Positions 19,784 through 31,352 of a stretch of 64,000 nt of DNA are shown here, piece by piece. Each line of letters starts with the position of its first letter. Positions within the stretch are counted from its first letter, which is position 1. A program made the position numbers and the translations under genes. The DNA is from Aldersonia kunmingensis (GTDB lineage Bacteria; Actinomycetota; Actinomycetes; Mycobacteriales; Mycobacteriaceae), in NCBI RefSeq assembly GCF_001646865.1, contig NZ_LRRB01000140.1, positions 1 through 64,000 of the forward strand, written 5' to 3'. The notes under the pieces are model-generated. The model was not told the DNA's origin and made no database searches. It saw nothing but the letters and a program-made list of their open reading frames with translations.

Positions 19784-19844
19784 GATGGGGGTGCTGGCGA
19801 GAACAGCGCGATGACGCCGTAGGACGCCGGAACCGCGCGGACCG

Positions 19845-20516
19845 TCACGGCCAGAGATCGCTCGCCGACCATCCCGGTTCCGCGCGGGTGAACCGGCGCC
19901 GCAGATGCCGACGCCCTGGGTCGGCCTGCCAGAACTCGACTGTCATCGGCTCGATCCGCCACACCCGCCAGTGCGCGGACAGCAGTTGCGGCTGGTGTTC
20001 GATCAGGTTCTGCGCGTCTGCCACGGCCGCGAAATACTCACTCTCGTCGGCCAATTCGGCGCTCTGTTTGCTGCCGAACGCCACTGCCTGCGCGATAGTT
20101 GACCGGTCGTGGAAGTCACGGGACGCCGCCTCGATACCGCCGTCGATCACCGACCCGGCAATGCGCACCTGCCTGCCGTGCTCACGCCAGTAAAACGTCA
20201 GCGCTGCTTGCGGATTCGCGGCGATGTGCGCGCCCTTGACCGAGAAGTCCGGCCCTGAGACCGACCAACCGGACGCATCGATATCGCGCAGCATCAGCAC
20301 ACGCGCCGACGGAAGTCCGTCGGCGCCGGTGGTGGCCAGCACACCAACATGCGGCTCGGGGATACCCGCATCGACCGCGTCCTCCAGCCAGCGGAGAAAC
20401 GAATCATGCGGTGGCACAGCGGGATCGGGAAGCTCCCGGTACGGCGGCTCGATCGCTGCGAAGCCGAGCGAGCGCAACCAGGCGCGGTTGTCCGAGAACT
20501 CCGTCCTGCGCGGCAC
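19845..20516 (-). CDS. PdxH-like FMN flavoprotein (pyridoxamine 5'-phosphate oxidase family)
   Basis: A 223-residue split-barrel flavoprotein. The layout follows PdxH: FLRWLEDAVDAGIPEPHVGVLAT near residue 40, SARVLMLRDIDASG and AALTFYWREHGRQVRI for FMN binding, and a C-terminal WRIEPMTVEFWQADPGRRHLR matching the PdxH C-terminal region that binds the product. A true pyridoxal-phosphate-forming oxidase is plausible; related PhzG-type or other oxidases cannot be excluded. GTG start at 20516, 9 bp after the stop of the NTF2-like gene, so probably the last gene of the DUF445 unit. Confidence 0.75.
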   Translation of the reverse strand: MPRRTEFSDNRAWLRSLGFAAIEPPYRELPDPAVPPHDSFLRWLEDAVDAGIPEPHVGVLATTGADGLPSARVLMLRDIDASGWSVSGPDFSVKGAHIAANPQAALTFYWREHGRQVRIAGSVIDGGIEAASRDFHDRSTIAQAVAFGSKQSAELADESEYFAAVADAQNLIEHQPQLLSAHWRVWRIEPMTVEFWQADPGRRHLRRRFTRAEPGWSASDLWP

Positions 20517-20525
20517 TGCCCGAGG

Positions 20526-21005
20526 TTACGCGGAGGCAGGAGGTTGTGCGACCGGCCCCCAGCGATTCGAGGTCAACCGGAAGCCGGGTAGGTCGGTGAG
20601 CGCGTACACGACCTCGTACGTGCGGGCATAGCCGGTGTGCAGAATCTTCCACTGCCCGTCCAGGCCTTTGACGTAGCGATCGTCGTAATACGCGGCACCG
20701 CGCATCAGCATGTTGTGCTCGGGAATGAGTACGGTGTCGGACTGGTACCAGACCCCCGAGGCCGTGTCGCCATCTACTTCGATCTCGGGGTGGTCACAGT
20801 GGTGCTCGGTGATGACATTCGGGCCAAGGGTGTTGCGCATGAATCCGATGAAGGCGTCACGCGATTCGAACTGCAGGTACTCGCTGTAGGTGGCCGTTGC
20901 TTCGGGCAGCATCGTTTCGGCCAACTCGTCCCAGGCCTTGGTGTCCAGTGCGCGCAGATATCGGTACTTCAGGCGGCCGATCTCGTACACGGCTTCCAGA
21001 TCCAT
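20526..21005 (-). CDS. SnoaL/NTF2-like family protein
   Basis: A 159-residue protein with the cone-shaped alpha+beta fold of the NTF2/SnoaL superfamily: LEAVYEIGRLKYRYLRALDTKAWDEL at the N-terminus, then FESRDAFIGFM and TEHHCDHPEIEVDGDTASGVWY. Relatives bind small hydrophobic ligands or act as isomerases, dehydratases or hydratases; substrate unknown. I chose the ATG at 21005, where family similarity begins. A TTG at 21062 overlapping the previous stop would add 19 residues and cannot be excluded. Confidence 0.75.
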   Translation of the reverse strand: MDLEAVYEIGRLKYRYLRALDTKAWDELAETMLPEATATYSEYLQFESRDAFIGFMRNTLGPNVITEHHCDHPEIEVDGDTASGVWYQSDTVLIPEHNMLMRGAAYYDDRYVKGLDGQWKILHTGYARTYEVVYALTDLPGFRLTSNRWGPVAQPPASA

Positions 21006-21058
21006 GAATCTACTGTGCCACCATCGGGCCTGATTGAGAGCTTTTTTGGCGTGGTCGA

Positions 21059-21997
21059 TCAATCCGTGAGGGGTGACTCCGCCTGGCGCGGGTCCAGCGT
21101 GAAGCAGGTTTTGCAGAAATCGACGCCGAAATCGGTCAGCAACAGCGATTTGCGGATGACCTTGGGGGCGCGACCAGCCTTTTTGCGCGCTTCCTCGACC
21201 GACGGCTGTACCTCGAGCACCATGTACCGGTTCAGCACCACCGGATCGGCGGATACCTCGACGAGACCGAGCCGTTTCAGATTGGTCACGTACGAGCCGG
21301 ATCGGTGCAGGTGACGCACGCCGGCCTGCTCGGGAACGGAGGTGAGATCGCCTGCGATCAGCTCCGAACCGATGCCCAGCGGGCGGTTGGTCCGCACGTC
21401 GACGAGCGGTTGCGCCCCGTTCAACGCCAGGAAGCGCAGCATGCGCGCCTCGTCCGGGGCGAGTTCGCCGAGAATCCGGTCGAAGGCGGGGTGGACGTCC
21501 TCGGTGAAATAGACGTCGGCCGACACAGCGAGCAAGGCATCCCCGCGGCGGCGCAGGTCGTCAGTAGTGGACGCTTCGAGCGCTTTTCGGGCCGGATCAA
21601 CCTGCGGCGGCAGCGTCGCGGCCGGCACGTAACTGACGATCTCGCGCACCGATCCCTCGGTGACACCGAGGGCGGTCTGCGCGAGCGAGCGCAGCGAGTT
21701 CGCCGCGCGCTCTGCGATTTCCGCGGATGTCTCACCCTCGATCGCGGCCTGCGCGATCTGCCGGCCGACCTCGAGCCCCGTCCCGGCCACCCACTGCGTT
21801 CCGCGCAGTGCGGTACCGACTGCGAAACCGGCCGCACGGAACGTGCCGCGGATCAACTGGGCTTCGGGGCTGATTTGCCGTTCGACCTCTTTGCGCTGCT
21901 GCTGCGCGAGTGCGGTCGACGGGTCGGCCGCGGCAAGCACGGCCTCATCGGAGGGCGTTTGGCCGTCCGGTCCGGCAATGTCGTCGGGATCGATCAC
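21059..21997 (-). CDS. Abi-alpha (DUF4393)-like protein
   Basis: A 312-residue soluble or peripheral protein. The N-terminal half is helical and Ala-rich (about residues 25-115); the C-terminal half has a winged-helix-like part (LHRSGSYVTNLKRLGLVEVS) and ends LLLTDFGVDFCKTCFTLD, a pattern I associate with the Abi-alpha (DUF4393) family, some members of which are annotated as abortive-infection proteins. This assignment is from memory of the family and unverified. The GTG at 21997 is preferred: GGAG lies 7 nt upstream and it directly follows the DUF445 stop, so the two genes are probably cotranslated. Whether it has any antiphage role is unknown. Confidence 0.5.
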   Translation of the reverse strand: MIDPDDIAGPDGQTPSDEAVLAAADPSTALAQQQRKEVERQISPEAQLIRGTFRAAGFAVGTALRGTQWVAGTGLEVGRQIAQAAIEGETSAEIAERAANSLRSLAQTALGVTEGSVREIVSYVPAATLPPQVDPARKALEASTTDDLRRRGDALLAVSADVYFTEDVHPAFDRILGELAPDEARMLRFLALNGAQPLVDVRTNRPLGIGSELIAGDLTSVPEQAGVRHLHRSGSYVTNLKRLGLVEVSADPVVLNRYMVLEVQPSVEEARKKAGRAPKVIRKSLLLTDFGVDFCKTCFTLDPRQAESPLTD

Positions 21998-21998
21998 G

Positions 21999-23276
21999 TC
22001 ACACTCCGAAGATCGCCAGGTGGATGAAGCCGCCGATCGAGCCAAGGACGGCACCGTGCACGAACAGCAACCATTCGTCCTGCTTGGTCGCCGAGCGCAG
22101 CAGATCCACGAAGTCTTCCAGACTCAGTTTTTCCATTTGCTGAGCGATGAAGGTTCGGATGCGGCCGGCCTGCTTCTCGGCGAACGCCCGGTCGGTCATC
22201 GCATCGGTGGCGAAGTCCAGTGCCACCGGGGCGAGCGAGGACTGGATGCGCGCGTATTCGTTACTGCCCAGCGACATCACGAGGGCGATCTTGGCCCGCC
22301 CCACCGCTCTGTCCACCGAGTCGCGCATCACACTATCGAGCATCTGCAGGGTGCGGTCGGAACGAGAACCGGCGAGCAACTCCCGAGCCATGTTCTCTGT
22401 GGTGATCACGTCGTCGGCGATGATGTCGGCGAAGCCCTCGATGATCTCGGTACGCCGTTTGAGCATCAGGCCCTGCCGCCACGGCACCCACCACTTCGGG
22501 TGCAGCGGCTCGTAAATCATGTTGATGCCGACCCAGTTCACGACGTAGCCGATCACCACGCCGCCCACCGGAAGCAACCACCAGTACGGGAAGACGTGCA
22601 GCAGGCCGACCAGAAGGAAGCCCATCGGGTAACCGAAGTAGAACCCGAAGTTCTGCATGAACCGCAGTTCCTTCGCGCCCATCTCGCGGAAGATGCTGTT
22701 GAGCAGCTTCGGGTTCTCGGTCAGATGCCGGATCGCCATCCACTTCGGGTCGACGAGGTCCTCGATGTGCTCACCGAGCGTCGCCGTGATCTTGCTGGCG
22801 TTCTCGGGCAGTTCACTTTCGACCTTGCGGTACACCGCTTCCCGGGCGAACGCGGGGAGGCTGCGCCATAGCCGCGGGCTTTCGCGCTCCACGATGCGGT
22901 CCACCACGCCGCGGATCTCCGGCCTGGCCACGGTGACGAAATGCTCGGCGATGCTGTCCGGGTCGAGTTCGCGGTAGAAGTCCGCGACGCTGCCCAGCTT
23001 GGAGATGCTCTTGTCCACCGCGATGGAGGCCATCTTCTCGGCCCGCGAGGGGACCATGCCTTGCCAGCCGATCTTGCGGCCGTCGGGCGAGTAGATCGGC
23101 AGAATCTGAATGCGGCGATGCAGGTACGGGTAGATCAGCTCATTGCCGGGAAGACGGAAGCCGTGAAATTTCAACGGCTGGAACAGCATCAGGACGCCTG
23201 TCCAGTTCGTGACGTAACCGATGATGCCGGTGAACAACGGGATCGTTATGAGATCCATCATGAGTTTGTGGTCCAC
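21999..23276 (-). CDS. DUF445 family membrane protein
   Basis: A 425-residue DUF445 protein. The signature appears twice, as GYVTNWTGVLMLFQPLKFHG near the N-terminus and GYVVNWVGINMIYEPLHP in the middle, each next to hydrophobic helices; a last hydrophobic segment lies at the C-terminus (AVLGSIGGFIHLAIFGV). The long segments between are predicted helical and charged. Function unknown for the family. Of two GTG codons I chose 23276, which puts GGGGAGG 8 nt upstream; 23285 would leave no spacing. First gene of a four-gene unit ending with the PdxH-like gene. Confidence 0.85.
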   Translation of the reverse strand: MDHKLMMDLITIPLFTGIIGYVTNWTGVLMLFQPLKFHGFRLPGNELIYPYLHRRIQILPIYSPDGRKIGWQGMVPSRAEKMASIAVDKSISKLGSVADFYRELDPDSIAEHFVTVARPEIRGVVDRIVERESPRLWRSLPAFAREAVYRKVESELPENASKITATLGEHIEDLVDPKWMAIRHLTENPKLLNSIFREMGAKELRFMQNFGFYFGYPMGFLLVGLLHVFPYWWLLPVGGVVIGYVVNWVGINMIYEPLHPKWWVPWRQGLMLKRRTEIIEGFADIIADDVITTENMARELLAGSRSDRTLQMLDSVMRDSVDRAVGRAKIALVMSLGSNEYARIQSSLAPVALDFATDAMTDRAFAEKQAGRIRTFIAQQMEKLSLEDFVDLLRSATKQDEWLLFVHGAVLGSIGGFIHLAIFGV

Positions 23277-23433
23277 GTCGTCCACCTCCCCTCGGCGCGG
23301 CCGGCGGCCGGTCCTCGCGTTCGTGCCGTGTCGCAGTGTCCGTTAGCCGAGGCCTTCGTGACGCGAAATCGAAGGCTACCGTGTTGATCGTCACGGTCCG
23401 GCACGGGTGCGCTCGTCACACCCGTGACCCACC

Positions 23434-25218
23434 TCACTCGTGTTCTGCGGCGAGCTCGAGCCAGCGTTCCTCGGCCGAGTCCTTCTCGCTGACGACCCGC
23501 TTGAGTTCGGCATCCAGGGTCGCCAGCCGACTCGGGTCGCTGACCGCCGCGGCAAGTTCCTCGTGCAGCTCGCGCTCGCGCTTATCGAGCCGCTCCATCG
23601 TCCGCTCGAGCTTGGCAAGTTCCTTGCGTGCCGCCCGCTGCGTGGCCGCGTCGACCATGGGCGCACCCGGAGCGGCCGTGCCCGGCGCGGCCCCGGCGGC
23701 GCGGGCCGGGCGCGCCGGTGAGGCATGGCGACGCCGCAGGTACTCCTCGATGCCCCCCGGCAGGTTCGTGAGCTTGCCGTCGCCGAACAGCGCCCATGTG
23801 CTGTCGCAGATCCGCTCGATCAGGTAGCGGTCGTGGCTGATCACCACGAGCGTGCCGGCCCAGCCGTCGAGCAGATCCTCGAGCTGCTGCAGGGTGTCGA
23901 TATCGAGGTCGTTGGTCGGCTCGTCGAGCAGCAGGACGTTCGGCTCGCCCATCAGGATCCGGGTCAACTGCAGCCGCCGCCGCTCGCCGCCGGACAGCTC
24001 CCCCACCGGCGTGCGCTGCCGGGCCGGAGTAAATCCGAGCCGTTCGGCCAGCTGCCCGGCCGAGATCTCCTTGTCGCCGATCATGGTTCGCTCGGCCACG
24101 TCCTGGACCGCCTCGAGCACCCGCATATCGGTGGGCAGGTCGTCGAGTTCCTGTCGCAGCCAACCGATCTCGACCGTCTTGCCCTGCACGCGCCGGCCTG
24201 CGGCGAGTTCGGCATCACCGGCCAAGGCCCGCAGCAGTGTCGTTTTGCCCGATCCATTCACGCCGACCAGGCCGAGGCGTTCGCCGGGCGCGAGGCGCCA
24301 GGTCAGGTCGTCTACGAGCACACGACCGTCCGGGCTGGCCAGCTGCACATCCTCGAGTTCGATCACGATGCGGCCGAGCCTGCGACGGGCAAACGCGGAC
24401 AGCGCGACCGTGTCACGGGGCGCGGGCACATCGGCGATCAGCGCCTCGGCGGCCTCGACCCGGTAGCGCGGCTTCGAGGTGCGCGCCTGCGGGCCGCGGC
24501 GCAGCCACGCCAGTTCCTTGCGAGCCAGGTTGCGGCGCCGTGCCTCGCTGGCGTCCGCCTGCCTGGCGCGCTCGGCGCGGGCGAAGATCCAGTCCGCGTA
24601 ACCGCCCTCGTAGGTCTCCACCTTGCCGCCGACGACCTCCCACGTGCGGGTCGCCACGGTGTCCAGGAACCAGCGATCGTGCGTGACGACCACCAGCGCG
24701 CCGCGCCGGGACAGCAGGTGCTCGGCAAGCCACTGCACGCCCTCGACATCGAGATGGTTGGTGGGCTCGTCGAGTATGAGGAGGTCCAGTTCATGGACCA
24801 GCGCTGCGGCAAGTGCGACACGGCGGCGCTCGCCGCCGGACAGATCGTCCACCCGCGTTTCCAGGCCGAGATCGGCAATCCCGATACCGGCGAGGATGCC
24901 GCGGATGCGCGCGTCACCTGCCCATTCGTGCTCGGCGTCGGCGACCGTGCCGAGGACGACCTCGCCGATCGTCGCGCCCACGGGCAGCACGCCGCGCTGG
25001 GTCACGACCGCGAGCCGCAGCCCGCCCACCCGGCTCACCCGCCCCGAATCGGGCTGGGCGATGCCCGCGAGCACCTCGAGCAGCGTGGTCTTGCCGCCGC
25101 CGTTGAGGCCCACGACGCCGATCCGGTCGCCCTCGTGCACGCCGAGCGACACCGTGTCGAGCAACGGGCGAATGCCGAAGGATTTGGAGACCTGTTCCAG
25201 ATTGATCAGGTTGGTCAC
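23434..25218 (-). CDS. ABC-F family ATP-binding protein
   Basis: A soluble protein of 594 residues with two ABC ATPase domains and no membrane segments. Walker A motifs are GLNGGGKTT and GVNGSGKTT, signatures [12 protein letters not shown] and [12 protein letters not shown], with LDEPTNHLD and [10 protein letters not shown] Pro/Ala-rich linker is followed by a C-terminal coiled coil (about residues 530-594), as in Uup. ABC-F proteins act on the ribosome (translation factors or antibiotic protection); the specific role here is unresolved. The GTG start overlaps the ispE stop by 4 bp, so expression is coupled. Confidence 0.92.
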   Translation of the reverse strand: MTNLINLEQVSKSFGIRPLLDTVSLGVHEGDRIGVVGLNGGGKTTLLEVLAGIAQPDSGRVSRVGGLRLAVVTQRGVLPVGATIGEVVLGTVADAEHEWAGDARIRGILAGIGIADLGLETRVDDLSGGERRRVALAAALVHELDLLILDEPTNHLDVEGVQWLAEHLLSRRGALVVVTHDRWFLDTVATRTWEVVGGKVETYEGGYADWIFARAERARQADASEARRRNLARKELAWLRRGPQARTSKPRYRVEAAEALIADVPAPRDTVALSAFARRRLGRIVIELEDVQLASPDGRVLVDDLTWRLAPGERLGLVGVNGSGKTTLLRALAGDAELAAGRRVQGKTVEIGWLRQELDDLPTDMRVLEAVQDVAERTMIGDKEISAGQLAERLGFTPARQRTPVGELSGGERRRLQLTRILMGEPNVLLLDEPTNDLDIDTLQQLEDLLDGWAGTLVVISHDRYLIERICDSTWALFGDGKLTNLPGGIEEYLRRRHASPARPARAAGAAPGTAAPGAPMVDAATQRAARKELAKLERTMERLDKRERELHEELAAAVSDPSRLATLDAELKRVVSEKDSAEERWLELAAEHE

Positions 25219-26147
25219 GCGGAATATCCGTCCTCATCGATAACCCGGGTGCCGTGCGCAGGGCCGGTAGCCAGTCGCACCGAGCGGCACACGCCGGCAC
25301 CGGAAAGTTCGGCACCGACGGCGACGGCGGCGTCGTGGTCGGCGCACAGGAATGCACAGGTGGGGCCCGAGCCGGAGATAATGCCGGCGAGTGCGCCCGA
25401 GGAAATCCCGGCGCGCAGCGTGCGGCGCAGGTCCGGGCGCAGCGACAGCGCGGCGGCCTGCAGGTCGTTGCCGAGTAGCGGGGCGAGCCGCTCGGGGGCA
25501 CCCACGGCGAGTGCCTGCATCAGTTCCTGCGCCTCGCCGAGCCGGGGCGGCTGCCCGCGGCCGCGCAACTTGTCGAGTTCGCCGTACACCTCGGGCGTGC
25601 TCAAACCACCCTTTGCGAGCGCGATCACCCAGTGAAAAGTGTTGCGGGACAACACCGGAAGCAGTTCCTCGCCACGTCCGGTACCGAGCGCGGTGCCGCC
25701 GTGCAGCGCGAAGGGCACGTCGCTGCCGAGTTGGAGCGCGATCTCGTCGAGCTCCTCACGGCCGAGATCGAGCTGCCACAGTTCGTTCAGGCCGACCAGT
25801 ACCGCAGCGGCGTCCGCACTGCCACCAGCCATGCCGCCGGCGACGGGGATGCCCTTATCGATGATGATGTCGACCAGCGGTTCGTGGTCGAAACGTTTGC
25901 CGAGCAACTCCGCGGCCTGCCACGCCAGATTGCGCCGGTCGGTCGGCACGTCCCTCGCGCCCTCGCCGCGCACCTGCACGGTCAGTTCACGCGATGTCGT
26001 GATCTGCACCTGATCCGACAGCGACAGCGCCTGGAAGACGGTGCTCAATTCGTGGTAGCCGTCCGGTCGCAGCTCGCCGACGGCGAGATGCAGGTTTACC
26101 TTGGCGGGGGCCCGGACGACTACGGGCGTCGGCACGACTGACAACAC
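25215..26147 (-). CDS. ispE: 4-diphosphocytidyl-2-C-methyl-D-erythritol kinase IspE
   Basis: Fourth enzyme of the MEP pathway to isoprenoids; phosphorylates CDP-methylerythritol. A GHMP-kinase fold with [23 protein letters not shown] at the N-terminus, the ATP loop [36 protein letters not shown] and [10 protein letters not shown]. Closely follows the M. tuberculosis sequence. The start is uncertain among GTG codons at 26147 and 26135; I took 26147, which has AGG 9 nt upstream. In mycobacteria ispE directly follows ksgA; here about 6 kb of other genes separate them. Confidence 0.95.
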   Translation of the reverse strand: MLSVVPTPVVVRAPAKVNLHLAVGELRPDGYHELSTVFQALSLSDQVQITTSRELTVQVRGEGARDVPTDRRNLAWQAAELLGKRFDHEPLVDIIIDKGIPVAGGMAGGSADAAAVLVGLNELWQLDLGREELDEIALQLGSDVPFALHGGTALGTGRGEELLPVLSRNTFHWVIALAKGGLSTPEVYGELDKLRGRGQPPRLGEAQELMQALAVGAPERLAPLLGNDLQAAALSLRPDLRRTLRAGISSGALAGIISGSGPTCAFLCADHDAAVAVGAELSGAGVCRSVRLATGPAHGTRVIDEDGYSA

Positions 26148-26199
26148 GACCAAGAGCCTAAATGTCGGTCGCCAACCGTTTGCGAGCCGGACCGACGAG

Positions 26200-27717
26200 T
26201 CACTGCGCCCGCAGTTCCCGCTTGAGCAGCTTGCCGCTCTGGTTGCGCGGCAGTTCATCGACGAACGTCACCCGCTTGGGCACCTTGAACGGTGCCAGGC
26301 GCGCCTTCACATGCGCGATGATCTCGTCCTCGCTCGCCGTCGCGTCCTCACGCAGCACCACAACCGCGGTCACCGCCTCGATCCACTTCTCGTCCGGCGT
26401 TCCGATCACGGCGACCTCGGCCACACCATCGTGCGTGTAGATCGCGTCCTCCACCTCGCGCGAGGCCACCAGCACACCGCCGGTGTTGATGACGTCCTTG
26501 ATCCGGTCAACGACGGTGATGTAGCCCTGCTCATCTCGGGTGACCAGGTCACCGGAGTGGAACCAGCCGTCGCGGAACGCCTCCTCGGTCGCCTCCGCGT
26601 TGTCCCAGTAGCCGAGGCACAGCTGCGGCGACCGGTACAGCACCTCGCCGGCAGTGCCCGGCGGGACATCGTTGCCGTCGGTGTCGACGACGCGGGTCTC
26701 CACGAAGAACACGGGCGTGCCGCACGAGGCCGGCCGTTCGTCGTGCTCCTCGGGCCGCAGCACTGTCGCGAGGGGGCCGATCTCCGACTGGCCGAAGCAG
26801 TTGTAGAAGCCAAGGTCCGGGTAGCGGCCGCGCAGCCGTTCGAGCACCGTCACCGGCATGATCGACGCGCCGTACTGGGCCTTCGTCAGCGAGGACAGAT
26901 CCCGTTTGTCGAGATCGGGATGCCCGGCGAGCGGCACCCACACGGTCGGCGCGAGGAACAGCGATCCGATTCGCTCCGCCTCGACCCGTCGCAGGATCTC
27001 GGGCACATCCGGCGACTCCATCAGCCGCACCGTCGCCCCCACCGACAGGTACGGAAGCATGATCACGTGCATACCCGCCGAGTGGTAGAGCGGCATGCAG
27101 AGCAGCGGGTCGTCAGCCGCCGTGAAGTCCAGGGCGAGAACGCACGAGACGTATTCGTGCACCAGCGCAGCGTGCGACATCATCGCGCCCTTGGGCTTCG
27201 ACGTGGTGCCCGAGGTGTAGAGCAGCTGCACCAGATCGGTCGAGCTCACCGCCGCCTCGACCACGGGGACCTGGCCGCGACGCGCCAGCTCGACGAGCGA
27301 ATCCTCCAAGTCGCGCAGCGGCAGCACCTTCGCGATATCGAGCTGCGGCAGCACTGCGTCGAGTTCGGCGCGCTGGCTGGGATCGACCAGCACCACCCGG
27401 CTGCCGGACTGTTCGAGCAGGTAGGTCAGTTCCTCTCCGCGCAGCGCGTAATTGACCGGCACATGCACGAGGCCGGCACGCGCGCAGGCGAGGAAGCCGA
27501 TCACATAGGCATCGGAATTGACGCCGAACGCGGCGACGCGGTCGCCCAGCTCGAGTCCGAGCTTGCTCAGCGCCGCGGCGGCACGAGTGACGGCGTCGTC
27601 GAGTTCGCGGTAGGTCCACGTCCGGTCGGCGAAGATCAGGGCGTCCCGGTCCGGCGTCCGGGACGCCGAGCGGCGCAGCACGGCATCGACGGTGGCGGAA
27701 CGCGGATCGATTGTCAT
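26200..27717 (-). CDS. Acyl-CoA synthetase (class I adenylate-forming)
   Basis: A 505-residue AMP-forming ligase that would activate a fatty or aromatic acid to its CoA thioester. Motifs in order: [16 protein letters not shown] (P-loop, about 160-175), [34 protein letters not shown] with the ribose-binding Asp, the hinge [12 protein letters not shown], and the C-terminal [11 protein letters not shown] lysine. The substrate cannot be read from sequence. It lies 50 bp upstream of ispE on the same strand, and diverges from the WYL regulator across a 67-bp gap. Confidence 0.88.
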   Translation of the reverse strand: MTIDPRSATVDAVLRRSASRTPDRDALIFADRTWTYRELDDAVTRAAAALSKLGLELGDRVAAFGVNSDAYVIGFLACARAGLVHVPVNYALRGEELTYLLEQSGSRVVLVDPSQRAELDAVLPQLDIAKVLPLRDLEDSLVELARRGQVPVVEAAVSSTDLVQLLYTSGTTSKPKGAMMSHAALVHEYVSCVLALDFTAADDPLLCMPLYHSAGMHVIMLPYLSVGATVRLMESPDVPEILRRVEAERIGSLFLAPTVWVPLAGHPDLDKRDLSSLTKAQYGASIMPVTVLERLRGRYPDLGFYNCFGQSEIGPLATVLRPEEHDERPASCGTPVFFVETRVVDTDGNDVPPGTAGEVLYRSPQLCLGYWDNAEATEEAFRDGWFHSGDLVTRDEQGYITVVDRIKDVINTGGVLVASREVEDAIYTHDGVAEVAVIGTPDEKWIEAVTAVVVLREDATASEDEIIAHVKARLAPFKVPKRVTFVDELPRNQSGKLLKRELRAQ

Positions 27718-27784
27718 GAATCGCAGACTAACCGTCGATCATTAAGGACCGTAGTAGTCCGCAATGGGTGGCATCGTGAGGGCC

Positions 27785-28753
27785 ATGCTCGAGACATCCG
27801 CCCGCTTGCTGCGGCTGCTCACCTTGCTGCAGACGCGCAAGGAATGGTCCGGCGCCGACCTCGCCGACCGGCTCGAGGTGACGCCCCGAACTGTCCGCCG
27901 CGACGTCGACAAACTGCGCGACCTCGGCTATCCGGTCAACGCCTCGGTGGGCGTCGGCGGTGGCTATCAGCTCGGCGCGGGCGCGGAGATGCCACCGCTG
28001 TTGCTCGATGACGACGAGACGCTCGCGGTGGCGTTCGGCCTGCAGTCCGGCGCGACCGGGCCGGTCACCGGTATCGGCGAGCCGTCGCTGCGTGCGCTGA
28101 CCAAGCTGCGTCAGGTCATGCCGTCGCGGCTGCGGCACCGGCTCGATGCCCTCTCGGTGGACGTCGTGGCCCGGCCGGAGGTGAAGTCCGCGGTCGACGC
28201 GAAACTACTCGCCACGGTCGCCTCGGTCTGCCACGCGCACGAGCGGCTGCGCTTCGACTACCGACGTCACGACGGCGAGGAGATGCGCCGCGAGGTCGAG
28301 CCGTACCGTCTGGTCCGCTCGGGCGCGCGTTGGTACCTCGTCGCCTGGGACATCGGCCGCAGCGACTGGCGGTCATTCCGGGTGGACCGGATGACCCCGA
28401 AGATCCCGACCGGGCCGCGCTTCACCCCACGCGAGCTGCCCGAGGGCGGCGCAGCGCAATTCGTCGCGACGGGCATCAACCGCGCCACGACACAGGCTCG
28501 CGCCCGGGTGCGCCTGCACGCCCCCATCGAGCAGATCGCGGAAATGGTGCACGAGGATTGGGGCACGCTCGAGGCAGGCGACGGAACGAGCTGCGTCGTC
28601 GCGCTCGGCGCGGAATCGCAGACCTCGCTGGCGAGGTGGCTCTCGGCGTTCGATGTGCCGTTCACCGTGCTCGAACCCGATGAACTGCGCGAGGAGTGCC
28701 GCCGGCTCGCGGATCGGCACACGCTACTGGCGGAGCGCTACCGGGAAGCGTGA
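27785..28753 (+). CDS. WYL-domain transcriptional regulator (HTH_11)
   Basis: A 322-residue regulator: an N-terminal winged helix-turn-helix (ARLLRLLTLLQTRKEWSGADLADRL, then TPRTVRRDVDKLRDLGYPV), a middle region, and a WYL domain around residues 130-220 (REVEPYRLVRSGARWYLVAWD). The WYL module binds ligand or nucleic acid. ATG at 27785 is preferred since GTGAGGG lies before it; an in-frame ATG at 27764 would add 7 residues. Divergent from the acyl-CoA ligase, which it may control. The copZ promoter begins right at its stop codon. Confidence 0.85.
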   Translation: MLETSARLLRLLTLLQTRKEWSGADLADRLEVTPRTVRRDVDKLRDLGYPVNASVGVGGGYQLGAGAEMPPLLLDDDETLAVAFGLQSGATGPVTGIGEPSLRALTKLRQVMPSRLRHRLDALSVDVVARPEVKSAVDAKLLATVASVCHAHERLRFDYRRHDGEEMRREVEPYRLVRSGARWYLVAWDIGRSDWRSFRVDRMTPKIPTGPRFTPRELPEGGAAQFVATGINRATTQARARVRLHAPIEQIAEMVHEDWGTLEAGDGTSCVVALGAESQTSLARWLSAFDVPFTVLEPDELREECRRLADRHTLLAERYREA

Positions 28754-28758
28754 ACTCC

Positions 28759-28787
28759 TTGCGGTAGGTACCCCTGGGGGGTATATT
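28759..28787 (+). promoter_or_regulatory. copZ-copA promoter with CsoR-type operator in the spacer
   Basis: A -35 box TTGCGG (28759-28764) and a -10 box TATATT (28782-28787) are separated by exactly 17 bp. The spacer and its right edge contain GTACCCCTGGGGGGTAT (28768-28784), a GC-rich dyad of the kind bound by the copper-sensing repressor CsoR. Binding would block polymerase until copper is present. No csoR gene lies in this window. Confidence 0.75.
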
Positions 28788-28831
28788 CGGGACCGAGATA
28801 GCTCGACCCGAATGCCCTTAAGGAGATCTTC

Positions 28832-29044
28832 GTGAGCACCTCCACCTTCACCGTCACCGGGATGACGTGCGGACATTGCGTGAGCGCGGTCCGCGAGGAG
28901 GTCGGCAACATCGCCGGTGTCGAGACTGTGGACGTCGACCTCGAGAGCGGACGTTTGGTGATCGAGAGCGGCACGCCGCTTGCCGACGCCGACGTGATCG
29001 CCGCGGTCGACGAAGCCGGATACCAGGCAACACGACAGGAGTGA
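28832..29044 (+). CDS. copZ: Copper chaperone CopZ (heavy-metal-associated domain)
   Basis: A 70-residue single-domain HMA protein with the copper-binding motif GMTCGHC near residues 10-16 and the usual beta-alpha-beta-beta-alpha-beta layout. It would carry Cu(I) in the cytoplasm to the ATPase encoded 2 bp downstream. GTG start at 28832 with a strong AAGGAGA site. Induced by copper if the CsoR-type operator upstream is functional. Confidence 0.93.
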   Translation: MSTSTFTVTGMTCGHCVSAVREEVGNIAGVETVDVDLESGRLVIESGTPLADADVIAAVDEAGYQATRQE

Positions 29045-29046
29045 GG

Positions 29047-31242
<2,196 letters not shown>

Positions 31243-31258
31243 CGGTCGGCGGTTTGTC

Positions 31259-31307
31259 GGTGGCCCCCACTAGCGTTCGCAGCACGATCGGCGGGTGGGG
31301 GGTCACC
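31259..31307. terminator. Hairpin between convergent copA and thioesterase gene
   Basis: GGTGGCCCCCAC (31259-31270) pairs with GTGGGGGGTCACC (31295-31307) through about 12 pairs with one bulge and one G-U. It fills the 110-bp gap between two converging stop codons. No clear U tract, typical of high-GC actinobacterial terminators. Confidence 0.55.
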
Positions 31308-31352
31308 GGTGGACGGTTCGGCATTGCTTGGCGGCTCGGCCGTTCAACCCAA

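Noticed and set aside
23725-25635. 636-codon plus-strand frame opposite the ABC-F gene and ispE
   Set aside because: Spans two real genes in antisense, with low-complexity His/Arg/Asp composition and no motif.
26101-28011. 636-codon plus-strand frame opposite the acyl-CoA ligase and into the WYL gene
   Set aside because: Antisense to catalytic motifs of the ligase and out of frame with the WYL gene; composition typical of a GC-driven shadow frame.
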